From an uncultured Psychroserpens sp. (GTDB taxonomy: Bacteria > Bacteroidota > Bacteroidia > Flavobacteriales > Flavobacteriaceae): a stretch of 42,352 nt of DNA. Below are positions 20,665 to 29,203 of this stretch, one piece after another; the stretch's first letter is position 1; every line of letters starts with the position of its first letter. The DNA is taken from positions 1 through 42,352 of the forward strand of contig CAJQOA010000046.1 in assembly GCA_905479815.1 (NCBI GenBank). Reading direction: 5' to 3'. The notes beneath the pieces are model-generated. The model had not been told where the DNA came from. It was given only the letters and a program-made list of their open reading frames with translations, and searched no databases. A program made the position numbers and the translations under genes.

Positions 20665-20682
20665 AAAAAGTAAGTAGCTTTG
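20653..20682 (+). promoter_or_regulatory. Flavobacterial-type promoter TTG-N19-TAGCTTTG upstream of DUF1573 gene
   Basis: TTG 20653-20655, 19-nt spacer, TAGCTTTG 20675-20682; matches Bacteroidota consensus TTG-N~19-TAnnTTTG. Confidence 0.7.
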
Positions 20683-20705
20683 ATAGTATCAATTTAAAAA
20701 TTTAA

Positions 20706-21134
20706 ATGATGAAAAAATTAGTAGCAATTTTATGTGTAGCTTTTATAAGCTTTGGAGCAATGGCTCAAAAGAAGGTCGCAAAAATAGAATTCAAAACAGA
20801 TGTAATAGATTACGGAACAATAGAGAAAGGTTCAGATGGTGTAAGAATATTTGAATTCACCAACACAGGAAATGCTCCTTTAATTATCTCTAATGTAAAG
20901 TCAACTTGTGGTTGTACTGTGCCTAAAAAACCAGATGGCCCTATTTTACCTGGAGAAACAGGAAAGATTGAAGTTAAGTATGACACTAATAGAGTAAATC
21001 CTATTAGAAAAACAATTACAGTTACTTCTAATGCTGACACTCCAACTGTAGCTTTAAAAATTAAAGGTTTAGTTGTAGATCCTAGTAAGACTAACGTTTT
21101 AGATAAAACGAAAAAAAGTGTAATGGAGCAATAA
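20706..21134 (+). CDS. DUF1573 domain-containing secreted protein
   Basis: FKTDVIDYGTIEKGSDGVRIFEFTNTGNAPLIISNVKSTCGCTVPKKPDGPILPGETGKIEVKYDTN. Confidence 0.92.
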   Translation: MMKKLVAILCVAFISFGAMAQKKVAKIEFKTDVIDYGTIEKGSDGVRIFEFTNTGNAPLIISNVKSTCGCTVPKKPDGPILPGETGKIEVKYDTNRVNPIRKTITVTSNADTPTVALKIKGLVVDPSKTNVLDKTKKSVMEQ

Positions 21135-21168
21135 AATTCTTATCCAAAATATAATACAAAAGAACTCT

Positions 21169-22539
21169 CTAATTAGGGAGTTCTTTTTTTTTGAATACAT
21201 CTTCTAATCTAAATTCTACATTTAGAGTTTTATTTCCTCGTTCTACTTTAAGTCTAATCGTTTTACCTACTTTACCTCTAAAATAGTGAATCACCTCTTG
21301 TAATTTCAACTCATGGGACTGTTTACCATTTATAGAAATAACCACATCATTTTGCAGTAAACCTGCCTTTTCAGCTGGAGAATTTTTTCTAATTTCAATA
21401 ATAGTATACGCAGGTTTTAAACCCACTCGGTAAGATTGAACTGTAGAAATTGTGATGTTATCATCATTTGATCTTCCATAATTATCTAGACTCTTCTTTT
21501 TCACAGACTCTGTTACTAGTCGAAAACCGTGTTGTTCTAAAACAATACCACTTCTATTATAACGAAATGCATCTTTAAAATAGCCATTCTTTTTTAGAGT
21601 GATTTTTGCACTTTCATAATCAAATATAACATTGAAACGTCTTAAAATTTCGGCAGACAAGCTTCCGTTTCTATTTTCTATTTGTTTTGCATGATGTATT
21701 GCTGAAGAATCTGGGAAGGCAGCATTCACATTATTTAAGGTGAAATTTTTAAGCCTAAAAGCGTCAATTTTAGAGCGTTTACCATGAACATTACCACTTA
21801 ATCCTCTTCCCAAAAAATCATGAAAATAGTTATTATTCTCAGCTGTAATACCATGACTTTCATCTTCAAACAGCCAAAGGGCATCACTACTTCCTGTATC
21901 TATTAATAATTTAACTGGCAACGTCTCTTCTCCCAAAGTAACTTCTCCCTTTATGTAAGGTTTATTGTTGTGGAAAGAGAGATTAAATGTTTCACATTTT
22001 TTACAGGATTTGTAAGTATATCCTTCTCTCTTATTTAACTTAATAAGCTTCGTTCTATAATTAATTTCTACTATAAAGTCTTTAAATAAACTATAACCTA
22101 TAATACCATGAATAGGAACGCCTAATTTGGGAGTAAAATTAATTTCTTGATCAAACACAACATAAAGTTCTTGATTAACATTAACTGCATTACCAATTTT
22201 TAAAAAATTGTTTTTTGATCGAAGTGCCCTAACTGTTTCTCCTCCTCCTAGACCACGTAAGAATATAGTCTCTACATTATTCATTTGTAAAGAATCTGTA
22301 TTGGTGATATTGAACAAGATAGGTTTGCTAACACCTGTATCTAATAAAAAAGAAAGCTTAACACCATTAATTTCTACAGGTATAACAATAAGATTATTAA
22401 TGAGTTCAAATCTAACTTTATCTTGTTGCTTACCTGGTAATTCAAATTTACCTTGCCCAAAAGAGTACATTATACTCAATAGCAAAAGTAAAGTGAAAGC
22501 GCCTATTTTATTATTAAAAACCATAAGTATAAATACCAA
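21169..22539 (-). CDS. Retropepsin-like aspartyl protease with C-terminal PDZ domain
   Basis: FLLDTGVSKPIL and LLIDTGSSDALWL motifs; PDZ-like SPAEKAGLLQNDVVISINGKQSHELKLQEVIHYFRGKVGKTIRLKVERG. Confidence 0.85.
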   Translation of the reverse strand: MVFILMVFNNKIGAFTLLLLLSIMYSFGQGKFELPGKQQDKVRFELINNLIVIPVEINGVKLSFLLDTGVSKPILFNITNTDSLQMNNVETIFLRGLGGGETVRALRSKNNFLKIGNAVNVNQELYVVFDQEINFTPKLGVPIHGIIGYSLFKDFIVEINYRTKLIKLNKREGYTYKSCKKCETFNLSFHNNKPYIKGEVTLGEETLPVKLLIDTGSSDALWLFEDESHGITAENNNYFHDFLGRGLSGNVHGKRSKIDAFRLKNFTLNNVNAAFPDSSAIHHAKQIENRNGSLSAEILRRFNVIFDYESAKITLKKNGYFKDAFRYNRSGIVLEQHGFRLVTESVKKKSLDNYGRSNDDNITISTVQSYRVGLKPAYTIIEIRKNSPAEKAGLLQNDVVISINGKQSHELKLQEVIHYFRGKVGKTIRLKVERGNKTLNVEFRLEDVFKKKELPN

Positions 22540-22633
22540 GTTACAAATCTTTATTTCATAGTTTGTTTTTTACCATAGTTTTAAATAAAATTTAAGATTA
22601 TTTTTCAGAACTTTACCAAATAAACTTACAATC

Positions 22634-23824
22634 ATGCCAAAAATTTCTAAGAAGGGAGTATCAATGCCAGAATCTCCTATACGTAAACTAGTTCCCTATG
22701 CTGAGAATGCCTACAAACAAGGAAAAACGGTTTATCATTTAAATATAGGTCAACCAGATATTAAAACGCCTCAAGTAGCAATGGACGCTGTTAGAGTCCA
22801 CTCCTTAGATATTTTGGCTTACACTAGATCTGAAGGATCTGAAGGTTATCGTATCAAAATAGCAGACTACTATGCAAAAAACGACATACATGTTAAACAT
22901 GACGACATTATTGTAACTACTGGAGGTAGTGAAGCACTTTTATTTGCTTTTGGTAGTGTTATGGATACTGGTGATGAAGTTATAATACCTGAACCTTTCT
23001 ATGCAAACTATAATGGTTTTTCAACTGCTTCGGGTGTTAAAGTTGTTCCGGTGATTTCTAAAATTGAAGATAATTTCGCCTTACCTCCAATTGAGGAGTT
23101 TGAAAAATTAATAACCCCAAAGACTAAAGCCATTCTTATTTGTAATCCAGGAAACCCAACAGGTTACCTTTATTCCAAAGATGAAATAAAGAAATTAGCA
23201 AACATTGCTAAAAAACATGATTTGTTTTTAATTGCTGATGAAGTATATAGAGAGTTTGCTTATGATGGCGCAACCCACTATTCTATTCTTCAAGAAGAAG
23301 GTTTGGATGATTATGCCATTGTTATTGATTCTGTTTCAAAGCGTTATAGTATGTGTGGCGCACGTATTGGATGTTTAGTATCAAAAAACAAAGACGTTAT
23401 TAAAACTGCTTTAAAATTCGCACAAGCACGCTTAAGTCCGCCAACACTAGCACAAATAGCTAGTGAAGCTGCTTTACAAACACCACAAAGTTATTTTGAT
23501 GACGTTATTGAAGAATATGTTGAACGACGTAACGTTTTAATTGAAGAATTAAATAAAATTGAAGGCGTACAAGTAGCCAACCCTAAAGGTGCTTTTTATT
23601 GTATAGCACAATTACCTATTAAAAATAGTGATGCCTTTGCACAATGGTTGTTAGAATCATTTGATGTCGATGGAGAAACTGTAATGGTTGCTCCAGCTGG
23701 AGGTTTCTATAGTACTCCAGGTGTTGGACTAAACCAAATTAGAATTGCTTATGTTTTAAACACAGAAAGCTTAAAAAAAGCAGTAAATATTATAAAAGAA
23801 GCCTTAAAAGTATATAAAGAGTAG
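22634..23824 (+). CDS. Pyridoxal phosphate-dependent class I/II aminotransferase (aspartate aminotransferase-like)
   Basis: HLNIGQPDIKTP, ICNPGNPTGYLYSKDE, ADEVYREFAYDG, SVSKRYSMCGARIG. Confidence 0.93.
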   Translation: MPKISKKGVSMPESPIRKLVPYAENAYKQGKTVYHLNIGQPDIKTPQVAMDAVRVHSLDILAYTRSEGSEGYRIKIADYYAKNDIHVKHDDIIVTTGGSEALLFAFGSVMDTGDEVIIPEPFYANYNGFSTASGVKVVPVISKIEDNFALPPIEEFEKLITPKTKAILICNPGNPTGYLYSKDEIKKLANIAKKHDLFLIADEVYREFAYDGATHYSILQEEGLDDYAIVIDSVSKRYSMCGARIGCLVSKNKDVIKTALKFAQARLSPPTLAQIASEAALQTPQSYFDDVIEEYVERRNVLIEELNKIEGVQVANPKGAFYCIAQLPIKNSDAFAQWLLESFDVDGETVMVAPAGGFYSTPGVGLNQIRIAYVLNTESLKKAVNIIKEALKVYKE

Positions 23825-24837
23825 TGCACATACAAAACGACATATCTTTAAAACCCTTCAACACCTTTGGTATTGATGTAAAGGCAAAACACTTTATATC
23901 AGTAAAATCGGTTGAGGGTTTAAAAAGGATTTTTTCTTCGGAAGAATTTCCGCAGAAATTCATTTTAGGAGGTGGCAGTAATATGTTACTCACTAAAGAT
24001 ATAGATGCGTTAGTTATTCACTTAAATCTAAAAGGTAAAACCGTATTAGAACAAACCGAAAATGAAATCTTAGTCAAATGTGAAGCTGGTGAAAATTGGC
24101 ATGAATTTGTGTTATGGACATTAGAAAAAGATTTTGGAGGCTTAGAAAACCTATCGCTTATTCCTGGTAATGTTGGCACAAGTCCTATTCAAAACATTGG
24201 CGCTTATGGTATTGAGTTAAAAGATGTTTTCCATTCATGCGACGCTTTAAACTTAGAAACTCTTGAGATAGAAAGTTTCACTAAAGAAGCATGTGAATTT
24301 GATTACCGAAATTCCATATTCAAACAGCACGCAAAAGATAGATACATCATTATTAGTGTTGTTTTTAATTTAAGCATAGGGCATCATAATTTAAATACAA
24401 ATTATGGAGCAATCATTTCAGAATTAGAAAACATGAATATAGAGCAACCTACAATTCAAGATGTTTCTAGGGCTGTTATTGCTATTCGCCAAAGTAAGCT
24501 ACCAGACCCTAAGGAGATTGGAAACTCTGGAAGTTTTTTCAAAAACCCTATAATCCCAAAAGAAGATTTTTTAAAATTACAAGGCAATTTCCCTGACGCT
24601 CCTCATTATATAGTTTCAGAAAACGAAATAAAAGTTCCTGCTGGTTGGCTTATAGAACATGCTGGTTTTAAAGGCAAGACTTTTGGCAATTATGGCGTTC
24701 ATAAAAAGCAAGCTTTAGTACTTGTCAATTATGGAGGTGCAAAAGGAAAGGATATTTTAAATCTTTCTAAGCTAATTCAGGATACAGTAGTAAGAATTTT
24801 TGGGATTCATATTGAAGCCGAAGTTAATATTATATAA
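23824..24837 (+). CDS. murB: UDP-N-acetylenolpyruvoylglucosamine reductase (GTG start)
   Basis: SLKPFNTFGIDVKAKHFI, ILGGGSNMLLTKD, LSLIPGNVGTSPIQNIGAYG, IGNSGSFFKNPII, AGWLIEHAGFKGK. Confidence 0.97.
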   Translation: MHIQNDISLKPFNTFGIDVKAKHFISVKSVEGLKRIFSSEEFPQKFILGGGSNMLLTKDIDALVIHLNLKGKTVLEQTENEILVKCEAGENWHEFVLWTLEKDFGGLENLSLIPGNVGTSPIQNIGAYGIELKDVFHSCDALNLETLEIESFTKEACEFDYRNSIFKQHAKDRYIIISVVFNLSIGHHNLNTNYGAIISELENMNIEQPTIQDVSRAVIAIRQSKLPDPKEIGNSGSFFKNPIIPKEDFLKLQGNFPDAPHYIVSENEIKVPAGWLIEHAGFKGKTFGNYGVHKKQALVLVNYGGAKGKDILNLSKLIQDTVVRIFGIHIEAEVNII

Positions 24838-24861
24838 AAAAAGCCTCAAATTAATGAGGCT
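24836..24861 (-). terminator. Hairpin with U-tract on the minus strand, at the 3' end of murB
   Basis: AGCCTCA-N6-TGAGGCT with A7 on the plus-strand left side (U7 on minus); no comparable T-run on the plus-strand right side. Confidence 0.5.
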
Positions 24862-25020
24862 GATATTTACTACAGAATAGTCTTGAAAATGCTATTAATC
24901 AATTTTCCTTTTGGAAGAAAAAAATTCTATGCCGCAGAAATTATATGTAAATGGATTAAATTCCGTTTTAGTATTATTTCACTAATTTTACTGTCTTATT
25001 ATTTATATACGATTGTAACT

Positions 25021-25028
25021 TAATTTTG
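25021..25028 (+). promoter_or_regulatory. Candidate -7 element TAATTTTG upstream of the ECF sigma gene
   Basis: TAnnTTTG match about 48 nt before the TTG start; no clear -33 element. Confidence 0.45.
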
Positions 25029-25075
25029 GACGTTTCAAAATTCATTTTTATTTAAAAAAATTTAATTTTTATTTT

Positions 25076-25615
25076 TTGAGCACTTCTTTAGAACAACAAA
25101 TAGTAGAATTACTCGCAAATGGCGATGAAAAAGCACTTAATCTTCTTTATGAAAATTATGCAGACAGCCTCTATGGAGTCATTTTAAAAGTGACAATAAA
25201 TGAAGAATTAGCTCAAGACGCACTTCAAGAAACATTTGTCAAAGTGTGGAAAAATGCAAAAAAGTACGATTCAAAAAAAGCAAAATTATTTACCTGGCTG
25301 TACCGAATTGCTAAAAATACTGCCATAGATAAATTAAGAAGTTTTAATAATAGATTTGAAAAAGAAGTCCAAATCGATAAATCAAACGTATATATCTTAC
25401 CAACTGCAAATTTAAATCAAGATGTACTCGATTTAAAAGAGCATGTTGCGCGCCTAGACGACAAATATCAAATAGTATTGAAGGCACTGTTTTTTGAAGG
25501 TATGACTCAACAAGAAGCAAGCGATGAATTAAACATTCCGCTAGGTACTATTAAGTCTAGATTAAAAATTGGATTACGAGAACTTAAAAAGGTTTACGAT
25601 CCAGAAACAAATTAA
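25076..25615 (+). CDS. RNA polymerase ECF sigma factor (sigma-70 family; TTG start)
   Basis: LYGVILKVTINEELAQDALQETFVKVWKNAKKYDSKKAKLFTWLYRIAKNTAIDKLR ... FFEGMTQQEASDELNIPLGTIKSRLKIGLREL. Confidence 0.93.
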   Translation: MSTSLEQQIVELLANGDEKALNLLYENYADSLYGVILKVTINEELAQDALQETFVKVWKNAKKYDSKKAKLFTWLYRIAKNTAIDKLRSFNNRFEKEVQIDKSNVYILPTANLNQDVLDLKEHVARLDDKYQIVLKALFFEGMTQQEASDELNIPLGTIKSRLKIGLRELKKVYDPETN

Positions 25616-25616
25616 A

Positions 25617-26417
25617 ATGGAAAAAAAATTACATACATTTTTTCAATCTGGTTTACTTGACAAGTATATCCTAGATGAAACCTCTGCTTCAGAAAGTCTG
25701 AAAGTAGAACATTATATTGACACCTACCCAGAAGTAGAAAGTGAGTATTTGAGATTGCAAGATCATCTTCAAATATTAGCTAAAGCTGATGCTGTAGAAG
25801 CTCCTAAATTTATTTTAGATAATATTCTAAATAAAGTAAAGGAGGATGAAACTCCTGTAATTCAAATGGAGACTTTACATCGAAAAACGCCTTGGTATAG
25901 CATTGCTGCAAGTATTGTAGCGCTCCTTTTTGCTGGCGCCGCTTTTATGATGTATGAGCAAAACCAAGATTTACTTAAAGAGAATCAAGTTGTTGTAGAT
26001 GAAATATTTGACTTAAGAAGTGATATTGACATCAACAATCAAAAGCTTGATGACGTGATGCGCCAGTTTATGAAATTAAACAATCCTGAAACAGAAAAAT
26101 ATGTTTTAAGAGGAAATGCTCGTGCAAAAGATTTAAAGACTGTTGCATATATCAATGCAATTGAAAAAACCTCAATGATTGATATTGTGTCTTTGCCACA
26201 TTTAGAGAAAGACCAGTTTGTAGAAGTTTACGCAGAAATGGAAGATCATTTTGTTAGTCTAGGTATATTAGACCCTTCAGATAAAAAAATGCAAACACTA
26301 CCTTATATGGAAAACGCCCTTGGCCTAAGTCTTAGAATAGGATCTAATAAAGGTAGCGAAACAAATGTTAATGAAGAACCAGTGGCTGAAATAGAATTGA
26401 AAACTAAGAATAATTAA
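25617..26417 (+). CDS. Anti-sigma factor (RskA/DUF2337-like), membrane-anchored
   Basis: Starts 2 nt after the sigma gene; IAASIVALLFAGAAFMMYEQ TM segment; C-terminal EKTSMIDIVSLPHLEKDQFVEVYAEMEDHFVSLGILD. Confidence 0.85.
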   Translation: MEKKLHTFFQSGLLDKYILDETSASESLKVEHYIDTYPEVESEYLRLQDHLQILAKADAVEAPKFILDNILNKVKEDETPVIQMETLHRKTPWYSIAASIVALLFAGAAFMMYEQNQDLLKENQVVVDEIFDLRSDIDINNQKLDDVMRQFMKLNNPETEKYVLRGNARAKDLKTVAYINAIEKTSMIDIVSLPHLEKDQFVEVYAEMEDHFVSLGILDPSDKKMQTLPYMENALGLSLRIGSNKGSETNVNEEPVAEIELKTKNN

Positions 26418-26435
26418 TAGCAAAACTCAAGTATT

Positions 26436-26474
26436 AAAAAGCCACTTTTAAATTATCAAAAGTGGCTTTTTTTT
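26436..26474 (+). terminator. Rho-independent terminator between convergent genes
   Basis: AAAAAGCCACTTTT-AAATTATC-AAAAGTGGCTTTTTTTT. Confidence 0.85.
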
Positions 26475-26491
26475 ATATACTTTTTTTAAAC

Positions 26492-27178
26492 CTATTCTTT
26501 ATCAAAAAATGCTTTATGAATAAGTCCAGCAACAATAGCACCAGCAATTGGAGCTAACCAAAACAACCATAATTGCATTGTGAAATCTCCACCAGCAAAA
26601 AGAGCTTGACTAGTAGAACGTGCAGGGTTAACAGATGTATTAGAAATTGGAATACTAATTAAATGTATTAGTGTTAAACCAAGACCTATTGCTATTGGAG
26701 CAAATCCTTTTGGAGCTCTCACATTAGTACTTCCTAAAATAATCAATAAGAAAAACATTGTTAATAAAAATTCTGCAATTAATACAGACGTCATACTAAA
26801 ACCTCCAGGAGATAATTCGCCATATCCATTAGAAGCAAAACCTCCAATATCTACAAAACCAGATTTACCAGTTAAAATCAAATACAATGCTCCAGCTGCT
26901 ACACAAGCACCAACCACTTGTACGATGATATAACCAATTAAATCTTTTGCAGGAAACTTTCCTGCTGCCCATAATCCTAGAGATACTGCTGGATTAAAGT
27001 GTCCGCCAGAAATATGACCTACAGCAAAAGCCATAGTTAATACTGTTAAACCGAATGCTAGAGAAACTCCAACAAATCCAATTCCTAATTCAGGAAAAGC
27101 AGCAGCAAAAACAGCACTACCACAACCTCCAAATACAAGCCAAAATGTTCCAAAGAACTCTGCTAATAATTTTTTCAT
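26492..27178 (-). CDS. aqpZ: Aquaporin Z / MIP family channel
   Basis: [11 protein letters not shown] and [14 protein letters not shown] (dual NPA motifs). Confidence 0.97.
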   Translation of the reverse strand: MKKLLAEFFGTFWLVFGGCGSAVFAAAFPELGIGFVGVSLAFGLTVLTMAFAVGHISGGHFNPAVSLGLWAAGKFPAKDLIGYIIVQVVGACVAAGALYLILTGKSGFVDIGGFASNGYGELSPGGFSMTSVLIAEFLLTMFFLLIILGSTNVRAPKGFAPIAIGLGLTLIHLISIPISNTSVNPARSTSQALFAGGDFTMQLWLFWLAPIAGAIVAGLIHKAFFDKE

Positions 27179-27311
27179 AATAAATGATATTAGTTAGTTA
27201 ATAATTCAATTCAATAAATATAAGACACTTAAACAACTCTAAAAGTCACATTTAATATTTTAGCTGGTAATAACACATTAAATAAACTGCTTAAAAAACA
27301 TTCAAAATATT

Positions 27312-27319
27312 TATCTTTG
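27312..27319 (+). promoter_or_regulatory. Candidate -7 element TATCTTTG
   Basis: TAnnTTTG match about 20 nt upstream of the ATG at 27339. Confidence 0.5.
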
Positions 27320-27338
27320 CACAAATAATTAAACACAA

Positions 27339-27542
27339 ATGAAACTCTTATTAATTACATTACTTCTTTTAGGTTTGGGTGTAGCAGGAATTGCTATTAA
27401 AATTTGGGCAAAAAAGGATGGTAAATTTGCTGGCACATGTGCTAGTCAAAATCCTATGATTAATCAAGAAGGTGAAGCTTGTGGTTTCTGCGGAAAATCG
27501 CCTGACCAATTTGAAAACTGTGACGAACCTCAACACTCGTAA
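27339..27542 (+). CDS. Small membrane/secreted Cys-rich protein
   Basis: MKLLLITLLLLGLGVAGIAIKIWAKK then CASQNPMINQEGEACGFCGKSPDQFENC. Confidence 0.75.
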   Translation: MKLLLITLLLLGLGVAGIAIKIWAKKDGKFAGTCASQNPMINQEGEACGFCGKSPDQFENCDEPQHS

Positions 27543-27548
27543 TAGTTA

Positions 27549-28664
27549 ATGTTAATTTTTGAGGTTCTATTCTACTCTTTTATTGTTGTTGTTGTTATTC
27601 AAGTGATCTTCTACGGTTTTATCTTCGGAAAATTTGCGACAACAAAACAAAAAAAAGTCTCTAATTCAAATCAACCACCTATCTCTGTAATCATATGTGC
27701 AAAAAATGAAGCAGAAAACTTAAAACAAAACGTACCCTTTATACTATCCCAATCTTATTCATCTTTTGAAATTGTATTGATAAATGACAATTCTTCAGAT
27801 CATACTTTGAAAGTTATGGAAGCTTTCAAAAATGATAATGAGAACATAAAGATTGTTAATGTTCAACCCATTGAAAAATATTGGGGCAACAAAAAATACG
27901 CACTAACATTAGGTATTAAAGCAGCAAAACATAATACTTTATTATTCACAGATGCAGATTGCAAACCGATATCCAAACACTGGATAAGCGAAATGAGTGC
28001 TAGGTTTGATTCAGAAAAAATACTCGTTTTAGGTTATGGACCGTATCAAAAAATTAGAGGATCACTCCTTAATCTACTTATACGATTTGAAACCTTCATG
28101 ACAGCTGTACAATACGTTTCGTACACAAATATTGGATTGCCATATATGGGTGTTGGTAGAAATTTAGCCTACAAAAAAGATCTTTTTTTTGAAGCAAACG
28201 GTTTTATGAGTCATATGAATATAAAATCTGGAGATGATGACTTATTCGTGAATCAAATAGCTACTCCAAAAAATAGTACAATATGTATTTCAAAAAATAG
28301 CTTTACAGAGTCTATTCCGAAGAAAACATTCAAATCTTGGTGTCTACAAAAAAGGAGACATATAAGCACTGCGTCACATTACAAGCTTAAACATAAAATA
28401 TTGCTATCACTATTCTATTGTTCTCAATTTCTATTTTGGACTTTAGCCACAGTTCTCTTAGCGTTCTTGTATCAATGGCAATTAATATTGGGTTTAGTCT
28501 TATTAAGGTTCATCATTCAATATACAACGCTGTATTCAGCATCTGCAAAACTTGACGAGAAGAGTTTAATCATTTACACTCCAATCTTAGAATTGCTATT
28601 AATTATTATTCAATTCTTTATATTTATGCAAAATCTCTCATCAAAACCAAAACATTGGAAGTAA
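27549..28664 (+). CDS. Glycosyltransferase family 2 protein
   Basis: PPISVIICAKNEAENLKQNVPFILSQSYSSFEIVLINDNSSDHT ... LLFTDADCKP ... C-terminal TM segments. Confidence 0.92.
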   Translation: MLIFEVLFYSFIVVVVIQVIFYGFIFGKFATTKQKKVSNSNQPPISVIICAKNEAENLKQNVPFILSQSYSSFEIVLINDNSSDHTLKVMEAFKNDNENIKIVNVQPIEKYWGNKKYALTLGIKAAKHNTLLFTDADCKPISKHWISEMSARFDSEKILVLGYGPYQKIRGSLLNLLIRFETFMTAVQYVSYTNIGLPYMGVGRNLAYKKDLFFEANGFMSHMNIKSGDDDLFVNQIATPKNSTICISKNSFTESIPKKTFKSWCLQKRRHISTASHYKLKHKILLSLFYCSQFLFWTLATVLLAFLYQWQLILGLVLLRFIIQYTTLYSASAKLDEKSLIIYTPILELLLIIIQFFIFMQNLSSKPKHWK

Positions 28665-29203
28665 AAGACGCGATCGTAAAAGCTAAGAAGAATGACCAAA
28701 CAGCTTTTAATTTTTTGTTAGACAGGTTTTGGAATACCGTTTACGGATTTCAATTAAAACGTACTGAAAACGAAAATGATGCTGAGGATATTACCATTCA
28801 AACATTTTCAAAAGCGTTTGATAAAATTCATACTTATAATGATGACTATGAATTTAAAACATGGCTGGTTACCATCTCTAAAAACATTCATATTGATTTA
28901 GTAAGAAAGCAGAAATCAACCATTTCTAGTCAATCTAATACAAGTGAGGAAAAAGAGTATTATAGTATTATTGACGAATCGCCTTCACCTGAAGACAAAC
29001 TTATTACCGAGCAAAATTTAGCCAAACTACTTCGCGATATCAAAAAGTTAAAACCCCATTATCAAGAAGTAATTAATTTAAGATACTTTCAAGAATTAAG
29101 TTACAAAGAAATCTCTGAGCAATTAGGCGAGTCTATGAACAATGTAAAAGTCAAACTTTTACGTGCAAAAAAGTTATTGGCAGCAATTATTAAAAAAGAA
29201 TAA
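28655..29203 (+). CDS. RNA polymerase sigma factor, sigma-70/ECF family (TTG start)
   Basis: ENENDAEDITIQTFSKAFDKIHTYNDDYEFKTWLVTISKNIHIDLVRK ... LRYFQELSYKEISEQLGESMNNVKVKLLRAKKLL. Confidence 0.92.
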   Translation: MEVKDAIVKAKKNDQTAFNFLLDRFWNTVYGFQLKRTENENDAEDITIQTFSKAFDKIHTYNDDYEFKTWLVTISKNIHIDLVRKQKSTISSQSNTSEEKEYYSIIDESPSPEDKLITEQNLAKLLRDIKKLKPHYQEVINLRYFQELSYKEISEQLGESMNNVKVKLLRAKKLLAAIIKKE

